From positions 26,897 to 52,433 of the forward strand of contig PDIP01000067.1 of NCBI GenBank assembly GCA_002811645.1: a DNA stretch of 25,537 bases, read 5' to 3'. The number at the start of each line of letters is the position of its first letter. The stretch's first letter is position 1. This DNA is from Corallochytrium limacisporum. Lineage: Eukaryota > Opisthokonta. Shown here in pieces: positions 16,499 to 25,457 of this stretch. A program made the position numbers and the translations under genes. The notes below the pieces were generated by a model. That model saw only the letters and a list, made by a program, of their open reading frames with translations. It had not been told where the DNA came from and made no database searches.

Positions 16499-17464
16499 AA
16501 CAAGGTAATGGTGAGGGGGTACACCGGGTTTCCAATTTTTTCCAACACCGAACGTATGGAGAAATGTTATGTTTGCTGGTGATCAATTCGTCCCGAGGTG
16601 CCCCTCCTCCCCTCTTCCTTTCCGAATTTGTTCTTGATTTTTTAGTTTTAGTTGTGGTGGTCTTGTTGCTTTGGGGGTTTACCCGCGTCCGAACGCTGGC
16701 AAACAGTGCTGTCTCCAGGGGCATTATTGGGAAGTACGCGGTGTATTTACTATTGAAAGGAGAAGGGGTGGTGGTGGACTGTTCGCTGACCAGGGGGTGT
16801 GTTTCGAGCGATTGGGGACCCCCTTCCGTCTGGGAGAGGGTCGGAGCACAACTCGGGCTCCAAAAGGCCTTGGACTGTCACCAGCTCCCCAGCGGAGTGT
16901 GGTTATGCCTTTTTGTTTGACGGACTTGCTGAATGGCCATCGTACAGACTCCCTAATGGCCCCTATCAGATATGCCTACTTCCTGAAGTCCCCAATTCCA
17001 TGGCTACTGCACAACGGTTGTTCCGCTGTTGGTAAATCCGCCGGGCATCAACATGTACATGTGATGAACTCAAGTTGTCTGCTGGCTTTTTTTTTTCACT
17101 CCACTGATAAAGTGTCACTGTCATGCTCAACTGGTCCTTATGAGCACAAGTCTTCGAACAAATTTCTCATGTCCGTTCGTTTACGATGCGTGTTGCCACC
17201 CCTGCTTATTCTGGATCCCCACGGCCAATGGCCTCAACGGAGCAGTCCCGTTCTTCGGAGCCACGCACATTTCCACAGACAATTCGCTGATCGATGAATG
17301 TGCACTGTCCGAATGGTGAATCACATCTGGTATCCACACACAGGGCTTACTTCTTGACACTGACTATGACATGACGAGGGTAATGGTGTCGAGCTTGCAC
17401 CCAGTCCACATCTCTCGTCTTTGGCAGCGGTTGCCCGGGGAGAGGTGGCAGAGGGTTGCCTCCC

Positions 17465-17490
17465 GGGGACCCCTTCTGGTGCGGGTCCCC
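17465..17490. repeat. GC-rich inverted repeat (8-bp arms)
   Basis: GGGGACCC at 17465-17472 pairs perfectly with GGGTCCCC at 17483-17490 across a 10-base loop. It is followed by a CCCTCCCC block and a run of T (about 17498-17506). Just upstream CCCGGGGAG (17436-17444) nearly pairs with CTCCCGGGG (17460-17468), so two alternative stems share sequence. Confidence 0.55.
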
Positions 17491-18025
17491 TCCCCTCTTT
17501 TTTTTTGGAAGAGGCAAGGGGGGAGAAGGAGAGGAATGCAAACGCCCTCCCTCTGGGAATAAACCTGATGCCCTTGTTATTTTGGATTAGAAGACCAAAG
17601 GTCAAACCAATCCGTCCTTTCCCGTACTGCCCTCCGGTATACCGTGGTACACAACGAATCTATAATTAGGTGCGAAGTTCCAGGACACACACACACAAAG
17701 GAAAATACCGAACCCGCCCATTTGGACTGGGGGCTTTCACCGTACTCTGCCTTTTGGGTGATTTCGGACAGGCTTGGTAGTGGTAGTATGGTACCAGCGT
17801 ATTGTGTACACTCCTGCGCACTTCTTCCCCCTGGGGTGGGTTGCATGACAGGTCGTGTGACAGAAAATTTGGCCAGTCTTGCAGTGGAAGGCCAGACAGT
17901 AGATTTGGCGGCTACTCACGGACACCATATGTATGTCATGGAAAAGTTCATACTGCATGGATGCTAGGCTACAGCTATTGAGATACAGGTATCTTGGCAA
18001 TCCGCAGAATTCTACCGTGAAATCT

Positions 18026-18082
18026 ATGTATCCACAAATCTCAACTGCGTACACAAAAGGAGACCATGGTGTACGATTTTGA
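18026..18082 (+). promoter_or_regulatory. 18-codon uORF overlapping the MaoC-like gene start
   Basis: ATG 18026 (T at -3, weak context) opens a frame that runs past the main ATG at 18066 and stops with TGA at 18080-18082. The main start lies in an optimal ACCATGG context, so leaky scanning or a transcript start downstream of 18026 would explain expression. Confidence 0.25.
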
Positions 18083-19106
18083 CAGTATTTGCGAAGCAAT
18101 CGACAACGACGGCAGCGTTGTGCCGGTGAGCACTCACCGCAAGATCCTCCGCGGGCCAGTCCGTCGCCCGCACAATGATCTCCAGGAACAGGAGGTCGGT
18201 GGTGACCACAAGGCGCTGCACGATGAAGACACAGCGGCCAAGCTCGGTTTTAAGCAGGGTGCGCCAATTCACGGTACCGTGCATTGGTCACAGTTCACTC
18301 CACTTGCGCTAAAAGCGTTTGGTACTGGCTGGTTTGATCACGGCAGCATTAGTGTCCACTTTACCACCCCAGTCAGTCACCTAGAACCGACCATTGCCTA
18401 CGCAGGTCTGCCGCAAAAAGGCCAGACACAGGTAGCCATTTGGATGAACAAGGACGACGCCAAGCAGACACGGGTGCTAATCGGCACGATATCTGTGGAC
18501 CCAAGCCATAGAGAAGCACCGTCCATGGTTGAAAATAGGCTGAAAGGGGCCAAAACATTGGGACCAGGAGATGTACCCATTCTCATGCGCTTTAAGCCGG
18601 GCGAGGAGACCGCCTTGGTCAGGGACGTGGGACTCGACTTTGAAAAAAAGATCGGGGGACTCTTCCCTTACACAATCGAACAGAAGAATAAGATTATAAC
18701 GGAACCCAGTCCATGGTTTACCAAGGAAAGTGGTGGCTCCAGTCCGTGGGGGAAGGCACTACTTTCTCCAGAACTTTTCAATGCGCTCTTCTTCTACACA
18801 TTCGATCGCGTTCAGTGGCCCGAAGGTGGATTTACGAACAAAAAAGCAGTTGGCATGTTTGGGGGCTGTGAATGCAAATGGTACGAGCCTCTCTTTGTTG
18901 GTGATCGCTATGACTGCAAAGTACAGATCGTGGCCGTGGGTGAGACAAAGGGCACGGAATGGCTGTGGGCGAGGCACACTCTGTATCGCCCAGGTACCAA
19001 TGTAAGGGTCGGTGAAATGTTGTTGCAGCAAATGGCCCTGAAGCGCAGCTATCCCAACTATGTAGAGGAGCGCGCAAAGGCAGAACAGCGTAAGGCAAAG
19101 ATGTAA
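18066..19106 (+). CDS. MaoC-like double hot-dog hydratase, possibly peroxisomal
   Basis: A 346-residue protein with two hot-dog folds. The N-terminal half carries a hydratase-2/MaoC pattern: Asp47 and His52 spaced D-x4-H, then LGFKQGAPIHG, matching the (R)-specific enoyl-CoA hydratase layout D-x4-H ... GF ... HG. The second hot-dog (about 240-335) has EPLFVGDRYDCKVQI, a usual MaoC strand pattern, but no obvious second dyad. The family hydrates 2-enoyl-CoA thioesters, so a role in fatty-acyl or branched-chain acyl-CoA metabolism is likely; the exact substrate is unknown. The protein ends in a basic stretch and Ala-Lys-Met, which fits the PTS1 consensus [SAC]-[KRH]-[LM], suggesting peroxisomal import. 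ATG 18066 lies in ACCATGG. It converges with the DCC gene, leaving a 111-bp gap. Confidence 0.85.
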   Translation: MVYDFDSICEAIDNDGSVVPVSTHRKILRGPVRRPHNDLQEQEVGGDHKALHDEDTAAKLGFKQGAPIHGTVHWSQFTPLALKAFGTGWFDHGSISVHFTTPVSHLEPTIAYAGLPQKGQTQVAIWMNKDDAKQTRVLIGTISVDPSHREAPSMVENRLKGAKTLGPGDVPILMRFKPGEETALVRDVGLDFEKKIGGLFPYTIEQKNKIITEPSPWFTKESGGSSPWGKALLSPELFNALFFYTFDRVQWPEGGFTNKKAVGMFGGCECKWYEPLFVGDRYDCKVQIVAVGETKGTEWLWARHTLYRPGTNVRVGEMLLQQMALKRSYPNYVEERAKAEQRKAKM

Positions 19107-19216
19107 AATTACTTACAGTAATGCGTCGTTCAAGTACATCCATACATCTGTACATATATAGATTTACACATCCCTCACATGAAAGAGTTTTCCCGGGTGT
19201 ATATTCGAGCTACAAA

Positions 19217-19222
19217 TTTATT
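19217..19222 (-). terminator. AATAAA overlapping the DCC gene stop codon
   Basis: On the minus strand the last sense codon and stop read GAA TAA, and the following base is A, so AATAAA spans the stop. If used, cleavage would leave a 3' UTR of only a few tens of bases in the 111-bp gap shared with the convergent MaoC gene. Confidence 0.45.
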
Positions 19223-19694
19223 CACTTGTTCCGCACTTGTTACATGCAGCCTTCAGCATCTCCTTGCTAGCTCTGCGCTGGCGGTTGTTGACCCACACGT
19301 CGTAAACTCTGTTTAGAATGTAAGGTATGGGAGGGATCGATGTTAGGTTGTCAAGGATGTGGTAGTAGGGCAGGTGCTGCCAAATTTTCTTGAAGGCGGG
19401 CACCCCAACATATGTCTCCCCATGAGGGTCTGATACATGCAGCTTGTACATGGCATCAGGGAGACTGACACCTTTTCGCTCCAGAACATCACCCACTCCG
19501 TGTTTCGAAATATCACGGAAATGGATCTTATTGTCGTGCTTGTCGTTGAGATTGATATAGTGTCGAACTTCTTTGGCACACAATGGACAAGATCCATCAT
19601 AGTACATAACATATTTACCTCGAGGTAATGCAGTGGCCATGGTCCGTATATGCCGTGAGGCCCGGTTCGCCAGCAATGCCCTGACACCTAACAT
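19218..19694 (-). CDS. DCC-family (DUF393) thiol-disulfide oxidoreductase-like protein
   Basis: A 158-residue protein of the DCC/DUF393 family, named for its conserved Asp-Cys-Cys. The signature YDGSCPLC is at residues 32-39 with CxxC Cys36 and Cys39, a thioredoxin-like active-site arrangement. Downstream GVPAFKKIWQHLPYYHIL is the typical second half. Biochemical function in eukaryotes is poorly defined; a thiol-disulfide role is inferred from the CxxC. Residues 1-26 hold five Arg and no acidic residue, a good mitochondrial presequence. Met19 (19640) lies in ACCATGG and would give a protein without most of it. The frame extends upstream to a TTG at 19916, which I reject. Stop TAA lies inside an AATAAA hexamer. 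A uORF (19704-19615) overlaps the start. Confidence 0.92.
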   Translation of the reverse strand: MLGVRALLANRASRHIRTMATALPRGKYVMYYDGSCPLCAKEVRHYINLNDKHDNKIHFRDISKHGVGDVLERKGVSLPDAMYKLHVSDPHGETYVGVPAFKKIWQHLPYYHILDNLTSIPPIPYILNRVYDVWVNNRQRRASKEMLKAACNKCGTSE

Positions 19695-19704
19695 TTCTGC
19701 ACAT
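19615..19704 (-). promoter_or_regulatory. 29-codon uORF overlapping both DCC gene starts
   Basis: ATG at 19704 in a weak context (C at -3) opens a frame passing over ATG 19694 and ATG 19640 and ending in TAA at 19617-19615. It would inhibit both forms if the transcript starts upstream of 19704. Confidence 0.22.
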
Positions 19705-20026
19705 ATGCCCTGCGTACAAGTTTTGGTACACACAACAAGATCCCGTAATCTAATTCTCCTTGGCAGAGCGTCATACGCCCATGACCTGCATTGTGTTCCT
19801 GAATACCAACATACGACAGAAGTGTCTGTCAAGTGCGTGCCAAGAAAATGGGTGGCCGCCGATGTTCCTTGTCCGCGCCGGTCAGGCAAGGGTTTGTACC
19901 CCGATCGAACGGCCAAAACGGTGCGGGTCCCTGACAGGTTTCCTTATGAAAATAGGCCCCAATATTCATTACGGTGGGGTGGGGGTTTGAAACAACCTTT
20001 CGTCCATCCGAATGCTTCGTGCAGTC
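19705..20026. other. Intergenic spacer between two minus-strand genes
   Basis: About 320 bp between the end of the secreted-hydrolase gene and the start of the DCC gene, both on the minus strand. It must hold the DCC promoter. No TATA box or recognisable RNA gene was seen. ORFs through it on both strands are continuations of neighbouring frames without ATG or family similarity. Confidence 0.4.
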
Positions 20027-20032
20027 TTTATT
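20027..20032 (-). terminator. Poly(A) signal of the secreted hydrolase gene
   Basis: TTTATT on the + strand gives AATAAA on the minus strand, 19 nt beyond the TAG stop at 20052-20054. Confidence 0.55.
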
Positions 20033-20051
20033 CGATTGATTGCTGAATGAA

Positions 20052-21974
20052 CTAAACCCTCTGGACGTCGGTGCCGGAGACAGAGGGTATGCCCCCACCA
20101 GTGTTGCGCCTGTGAGCGATGTAAGCGACACCAGCGATTGCCACCACACCAACGGCGGCTCCGGCTGACGCCAGACCGATCACTGTGGTACTGATGCCGC
20201 TGCTGGATGTGTTCTTGTAATCTCCTTGGCCAACCTGCTTATCGGATTCCGCATCTTCCGGTTCCTCAGCGGATTCAATCGTAACCATGCCGAACGTTCC
20301 GAATACAGTTGAACCTTCGGAGTCGAGCACCGCTACGTCGTCACCAGTCAACAGAGGTAGTTCAACGGAACCAGTAATGGCAACGGGAGCAGTGCCTGTG
20401 CCCGATACACCAGAATACAGCAGATCCCATTTGCCGGACACCCACAGATTCAAAGTCTCACCGGCTTTGACAAAGTCGGTAACCATGATCAGACCCATAT
20501 CATAGGTACCGTAGCCACGAATGGGCATAACCTGCTGACTAAGGATGGATTCAGAACCGTCCGTGTCAGGACCAGACTTGGACAAACCAACAAAAATCAA
20601 TGGCTCATCCGCATGATCACCACCATCTGCGGGACTCACCGTGATTGTGGCCGGAATCTTGCCAGCCAGGGCGGCGTCTTCAGTCAGGGTGATAAGGGGA
20701 AGGACGGTGACGTCCTCCGAGCCCGGGATGACGATGTTGTCCTCTTCGGGAATGGTGGTTGGGGTACCACCGTTTGGCATGACGGGGGTGACGGCACCCA
20801 TTCCAACACCCAAGTAGTGGCAGTACAGATCATCGTCCGATTGAGGGAAGCCCTTGGATACAACGTAATCTTCGTAAGCACCAGGGACGTTCATCAAGTA
20901 TTCAGCGAATAAAGCCATTGTCGCCTCTGCGCGATTGACTGGACCGCAGTTCTGGTCAACTTTAACTGCATCTCCGCCGGCCAATTCGAAAGAAGGATCA
21001 TAGGCAACACCAGTTCCGTGGCCACTTCCGTAGGTCATATAGATCGACCGACCGCCAGCCTTGTCATTGCATTCCAGGGATAGCGCCTCCTGATTCAAAT
21101 CGAACAGATGGTCAAAGGGCGAGTTCCAGCCCATGATTGTGTTTCCTTGAAAGGTACCTGCGGAATAGTCGCCGGATGGCACAAAGCCAGAGTCCTCTGG
21201 GATGGTGTCCATGCCGACACCATCAAGTTCAGGTTCACAGAAGTAACGGAACGATTGATACAAGAAAGCGTCGATTTTATCCTGAGGGAGTGTACCCGTA
21301 GCAGCACCCTGTGCGTTTCCCTCATTGATGTAGGGATCTTGCCCCTGCTCAGAGGCTGAATTGCCTCCAAAGGCCAGGAGGGCACCCCATACAGACTTGT
21401 AAACCTCATTTTGGTGCAGAGCACGCGTCAGATCATAGGGGAAGATCTCAGGAACCATAGCCTTGATGGTGCCCTCGGCATCGATGGATGAGAGCAGCAG
21501 CTGGTACATACCACCGTAAGAACCACCGATAGATCCAACACAGTCAGTATTGTCAGTCGTACCCGTTGCACAGTCAGTCTTCAATGCAATGGGAGCCTCT
21601 GTGGAGCCACCAGAGCGCACAAATTCGATAATCTGCAACAGGTTCTTGCCTTCCTTGTCGGGGCTCATTGTGCTGATGAAGCCGCCGCTATCACCATGGC
21701 CGCGCTCGTCGATGCTCACAACGTAGTATCCGGCTTCGCGTAACGCAAGGTTGAATTCATTGCTTCCATCGGAGTCTCTGCTGCCACCATAACCGTGACT
21801 GTGAAGAACGACAGGGTACACGGCCTCAGTGTCGACTGCCGAAGGCTCCCAAACGGTAAAGACATTGTTCTCACCGTCAAAGGCTTCGAGAGTGACGTCA
21901 TATCCAGTACCGACGCGCACTTCGGCGAAGGTAGGAACCGCAAGAGCAGTAAGGGCAACAGCGATCATAGACAT
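20052..21974 (-). CDS. Secreted, membrane-anchored alpha/beta hydrolase (CocE/S15-like)
   Basis: A 640-residue type I membrane ectoenzyme candidate. A short signal peptide (MSMIAVALTALAVPTFA, cleavage near residue 17) leads to an alpha/beta hydrolase domain: HSHGYGGS as oxyanion region, then the nucleophile elbow GGSYGG with Ser152, and a His in GSGHGTG as a possible triad member. After about residue 430 a beta-rich C-terminal region resembles the jelly-roll of X-Pro dipeptidyl-peptidase/CocE proteins. A Ser/Thr and acidic stalk is followed by a hydrophobic membrane span (about 597-620), HRR as stop-transfer and a 20-residue cytoplasmic tail. It may be a surface peptidase or acyl esterase; the substrate is unknown. 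The frame reaches back to an ATG at 22097, but that start would bury the signal peptide, and 21974 has A at -3. The body looks more bacterial than eukaryotic, which hints at transfer. Confidence 0.84.
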   Translation of the reverse strand: MSMIAVALTALAVPTFAEVRVGTGYDVTLEAFDGENNVFTVWEPSAVDTEAVYPVVLHSHGYGGSRDSDGSNEFNLALREAGYYVVSIDERGHGDSGGFISTMSPDKEGKNLLQIIEFVRSGGSTEAPIALKTDCATGTTDNTDCVGSIGGSYGGMYQLLLSSIDAEGTIKAMVPEIFPYDLTRALHQNEVYKSVWGALLAFGGNSASEQGQDPYINEGNAQGAATGTLPQDKIDAFLYQSFRYFCEPELDGVGMDTIPEDSGFVPSGDYSAGTFQGNTIMGWNSPFDHLFDLNQEALSLECNDKAGGRSIYMTYGSGHGTGVAYDPSFELAGGDAVKVDQNCGPVNRAEATMALFAEYLMNVPGAYEDYVVSKGFPQSDDDLYCHYLGVGMGAVTPVMPNGGTPTTIPEEDNIVIPGSEDVTVLPLITLTEDAALAGKIPATITVSPADGGDHADEPLIFVGLSKSGPDTDGSESILSQQVMPIRGYGTYDMGLIMVTDFVKAGETLNLWVSGKWDLLYSGVSGTGTAPVAITGSVELPLLTGDDVAVLDSEGSTVFGTFGMVTIESAEEPEDAESDKQVGQGDYKNTSSSGISTTVIGLASAGAAVGVVAIAGVAYIAHRRNTGGGIPSVSGTDVQRV

Positions 21975-24900
21975 GATAGTATTGGGGATGTCTCGAACTG
22001 ACAGCAAATGGGTACGATGCACGATGACCTGTTTATGGCTGAAGTCAAGATTCCCCACCTTAAACACCCTACCACCGTACATCGTATCGCCATACATAAA
22101 ACTTCTTATGATCTGTCGTGTATTTCATCTCGGGTCTGCTACGAATTTAACCGTCAAGTTCATCGGTCCTCTTCTGCGGTGATGGCCAAGCTTTGAACGC
22201 GAATGTCAAGCCGATGTCGTGCAGTTGGAGGCCGTCTGCGCAGCTTTCCCTCTCCGTGGACTTTCGGTGCCCTTCCAAGTTTCCAACGCGTCGCCAAAAC
22301 TGCCGGTGCCTTGGAAGATCCACTAAACGAAGGGGAGATCTACTGATCGCGGGTCAGAGGAGTGGTCTAGAGTATCCGCACTCCGGTTTTGCTTTTGGGT
22401 GTCTAGGGTGGTACAACGACGTGGTGCCAAAGGGACGGAGGATGTCCCATTGGTTGACGGAACACAGATTCTGGAGTCCGAATCGTTTGTGGACAAGCAG
22501 CTACTAGTCAGTGCGCACCGCGTGTTTGTTCCATCAGAATTCAAAAAGTGTGTACAATTGCAGATGGCAGTTCGCCATGCACTTATTCGTTCCTGCCGAC
22601 GACGGGCGTGTCCATATGTTTTGGGATGGGAAGAACATTAGTCATGCAATTCTTCCAAGGTTTGCGCAGTCTGACGATTCTTGTATATGTGGTCGGACTG
22701 TACGTGCCGTATTCGAAGTCAGTGCATTTGGCAGTAATTGGCTTCATCAGAGCGGCAATTCAACAGATGTGTACAATGGCGTATGTGTAGATCCTGGTGG
22801 GTTTCACGACGCACAAATGCATTCGACCCGTAAGCGATTCTTCCCGGTTCTTCACATGCGTGCAGCTGTAGAAACAAAATGTTGCGTGCGTTCGCATGCG
22901 CCAAGTACTAAACGTTGGTAAAGTGTCACGGTATTGCATAAGTAATTGGCAATTGAAGCAGAATGGACGAAGAGACGATGAGAGTGGCAGAAACGATAAG
23001 CCTCCACAAACTTTAAGCAGTTTGACATCAATAGCGGCGGAAAAGAGTTGATTCGGTGTTGACCTAGAAGTCGTTGGAACTCGTGGACCGCCCCACTGGG
23101 GAGGTGGGGGGTGGTGGTGTCACCAATGCACGCGTCGGTGGTACCAAAATATAGTGTGCACTACCCACCTCCGAAGACCGAGATGCGCGACAGGATAGAA
23201 ATACGGGAGACTTTGATACGCCCCCAATGTCTACATGCACGAAAATTGAGAGCACAATCACCATCGATGTCACCCATTCCTGCATGTTCTCCAAATCAGC
23301 ATGTCAGAGTAAGATGTGGGAAATTATTAAGGTTGGTGTACTCTTCAAGGGCTCCGTTCATCTGATCGTTGTGCCTACCGTTTGCTGTTTAGTCAGACGG
23401 GCCAGTTTTCTGTCTGCAGACCCTATACATTAAAACCTTCCCCGTCGTGATGATACGAGGCGACGTCACAGCACAGTTGTCGGGTTTGCACAAACGTTAT
23501 TTGCCCACACATCCTCCAAGTTTTCAGTGTTCTTTTGTTAGCATGAAGACTCTCCTCGGTCCTGCATGCCAACGGCGAGCATGCGACACTTTCTGAAATG
23601 CTGTGCATTAATGTAATACACGCCTAGGTTTGCAGGCGTGGAGCCGCGGCTCGTCGCTTCGAAACGTTTCAGGCAATATGCTCATACCCAGAAAACAAAC
23701 ATACGTTCATGCCCGCCTACGACAGACTTAGACAAAGCGATAGAAACGAGAAGTGAACTCTAGACCAGTTGTATAAATGAGCGATTGTGTGACTGTTATG
23801 CAGTCGAACATGTAGATCGCCAGGACTAAATCGCATATCATCGCTTTCGATTTCAAGTGCTCACCTCTTCTCTCCACCGCAACTGTGTAATTCGTTCAAT
23901 TCGGAACACGTGCGCAAGCTAGACCCTTACCGCCACTGCTGGAAAGGTGTTTGTCTATAGAATTAGAATGAACCCATCCGCATACACTGAGGCTAATAAA
24001 CTTGAAACGTCGGTGCATCGTACGTACAACATTCTAGTCTTGGTTTCATTTCGCATCCTTAGTGGATCTGAAGGAACCCGACTATGTTCGGAAGGGCAGA
24101 TTGCGAACCAAGTTAGCGAAATCATCCACTGGCAGTGTCAGAATATGTTTACAATCCCGACAACAAGCCCCCCCCCCTTCCCTCCCCGGGGGCGGGGAGT
24201 GGCGGGCACCGGGTGGGGACCGGTCGGGGTGACGAACTTCACATTTAGCAACCGACAGGCCATTGTGAGAGAGCCAACCAACATCTTGAACGCTCCTAAC
24301 CTTCACTTCATTCATAATCCAGTTTTCAGATGTCTCCGATATATCCCACGTCATATACACGCACAGCACTACGGAATTGAAACCGAGCTTCGTTGCCGTC
24401 GCCTAATTGGAACTTGGGAGGAGCTTGACTAGTAGCATGTGCGCAAATGCGTTCTTATGTTCTACTCTGTGCAGTTCCACCTCAAGATGCGTACCGTTCA
24501 GCCCAAGTCCCTCTTTGCGCCAAGTCTGGGTCTCCATGCTTGGCGAATGTTTATATCTGGCTACGCAGTGTGCCCATCGCATGACAGTGGAGCCCTTCTA
24601 GAAATCTTGGCTCCCTCTCGGTGACGCACTTACGGAGGACGCCCTTCGATTTAGAACATAGATGGTGGCGGTTGCGGCGGCACAGTTGTTTGCCAAATTT
24701 GGTTTGACGGCGTGCAATGTCCGTCTTTCGTAGAACGACGGAAGGAAATGCAGAGCAGAGGGGGGGAACGCGATCTACTGAGAGAAAAAGGGTTGGAGTC
24801 AGAGTCCGCTTCCCATAGCCTGCCACTTATATAATGTAAAGAAGAACGAGTAGGAATGTCTTCTATAAGTTGGCACCAACCGTTGTCGCCTGTTAGGGTG

Positions 24901-25301
24901 TGTACCGGGACAATCGTAGAGTCCTTAATTCGCGGCCATAAAGTAGCGGTACCCGTTCCACTAGAAACGAAGAAGAACGAGGACGACGCGGTACAGAATT
25001 ATGGAAACCAAAGAGATTGTATTGGAGGGGGTGTCGATGTGCGCATATCTTGATAATCCTCGCGGTCATCTGTTTCCCATTGTTCTTGGCGCGTTATTCA
25101 AAGGCACTGGCGAAATACTCAAGGAATTACAGATCAAGCACAGAAGTATTGTGGCCAGTTGCAGTACATGCACAATTTCCCCTCCCCCAGCAGGATCAGG
25201 CCAAAACCCGTCCAAAGCCCATATTCCCCTCAGCGAAAGACTCTGAACAGAGTTGCTCCGAGCATTCACAAATCCCGATTAGTGGGAATTATGTTAACTA
25301 C
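21975..25301. other. Gene-poor region, no recognisable coding sequence
   Basis: More than 3 kb beyond the hydrolase start. Only ORFs of 60-161 codons occur, on both strands, many starting at TTG or GTG, and none matches a family I know. Notable non-coding structure: an inverted repeat (23100-23108 with 23164-23172), a palindrome cluster (23619-23670), a TATA-like TATAAAT (23772-23778), and a C10 run followed by a G-rich island (24168-24232). The ORF at 23947-24432 runs through that island and is probably chance. Confidence 0.5.
23619..23670. repeat. Cluster of a stem-loop and two perfect palindromes
   Basis: Within 52 bp: CACGCCT (23619-23625) pairs perfectly with AGGCGTG (23634-23640) across 8 bases. 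Immediately after it comes the 12-bp palindrome GAGCCGCGGCTC (23641-23652). Eight bases later is the 10-bp palindrome GAAACGTTTC (23661-23670), overlapped by TTCGAA (23658-23663). The density of dyad symmetry is unusual; function is unknown. Confidence 0.6.
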
Positions 25302-25308
25302 TATAAAA
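25302..25308 (+). promoter_or_regulatory. TATA box near the right edge
   Basis: TATAAAA preceded by AC, the same heptamer as at 475. A telo-box-like TAACCCTAACCC follows at 25355-25366, and an ORF of Pro-Val repeats opens at 25458. The order resembles a promoter followed by a leader, but no complete gene is visible to confirm it. Confidence 0.3.
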
Positions 25309-25354
25309 TCGGAAACAGATTGTATTTTGATTTAAATCTATCCTAACTGAGCCT

Positions 25355-25366
25355 TAACCCTAACCC
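25355..25366 (+). promoter_or_regulatory. Telo-box-like TAACCCTAACCC
   Basis: Two units of TAACCC followed by AATA and then ATG, as at the IleRS start (4442-4452). Orientation is opposite to what a telomere at the right end would show (the + strand would then be G-rich), so this is an interstitial motif. Confidence 0.3.
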
Positions 25367-25457
25367 AATATAATGATATGTAAAGGTGTGTGAAATACGC
25401 ATATATACTGGAGATAACACTAGTAATACGCACGGAGCACCGCATGCTTGACAGTCC

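Larger units (their letters stand above)
15365..18025. other. Long low-complexity intergenic region between divergent genes
   Basis: About 2.7 kb with no recognisable gene. In order: a CA-rich microsatellite (15549-15606); G/C-run sequence (15715-15850); T- and A-rich runs (16050-16125); a pyrimidine tract with 11 C (16212-16312); G-rich sequence with a strong G-quadruplex motif (16474-16498); mixed sequence; and a GC-rich inverted-repeat cluster (17434-17490). Long ORFs on both strands (for example 16032-16724 minus, 16207-16920 plus) arise from the biased composition and encode Pro/Gly/Ser-rich low-complexity strings. It likely contains the promoters of the PTB gene and the MaoC gene. Confidence 0.55.

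Noticed and set aside
16032-16920. Overlapping 230-codon minus and 237-codon plus ORFs
   Set aside because: Both are products of biased low-complexity DNA (Pro, Gly, Ser, Lys strings) and include homopolymer runs; no domain is visible.
19695-19916. N-terminal extension of the DCC protein
   Set aside because: It begins at TTG and is Cys/Arg-rich with no similarity; the ATG at 19694 gives a clean presequence plus domain.
23947-24432. 161-codon plus-strand ORF
   Set aside because: It starts at GTG, crosses a C10/G-rich island and shows no recognisable motif.
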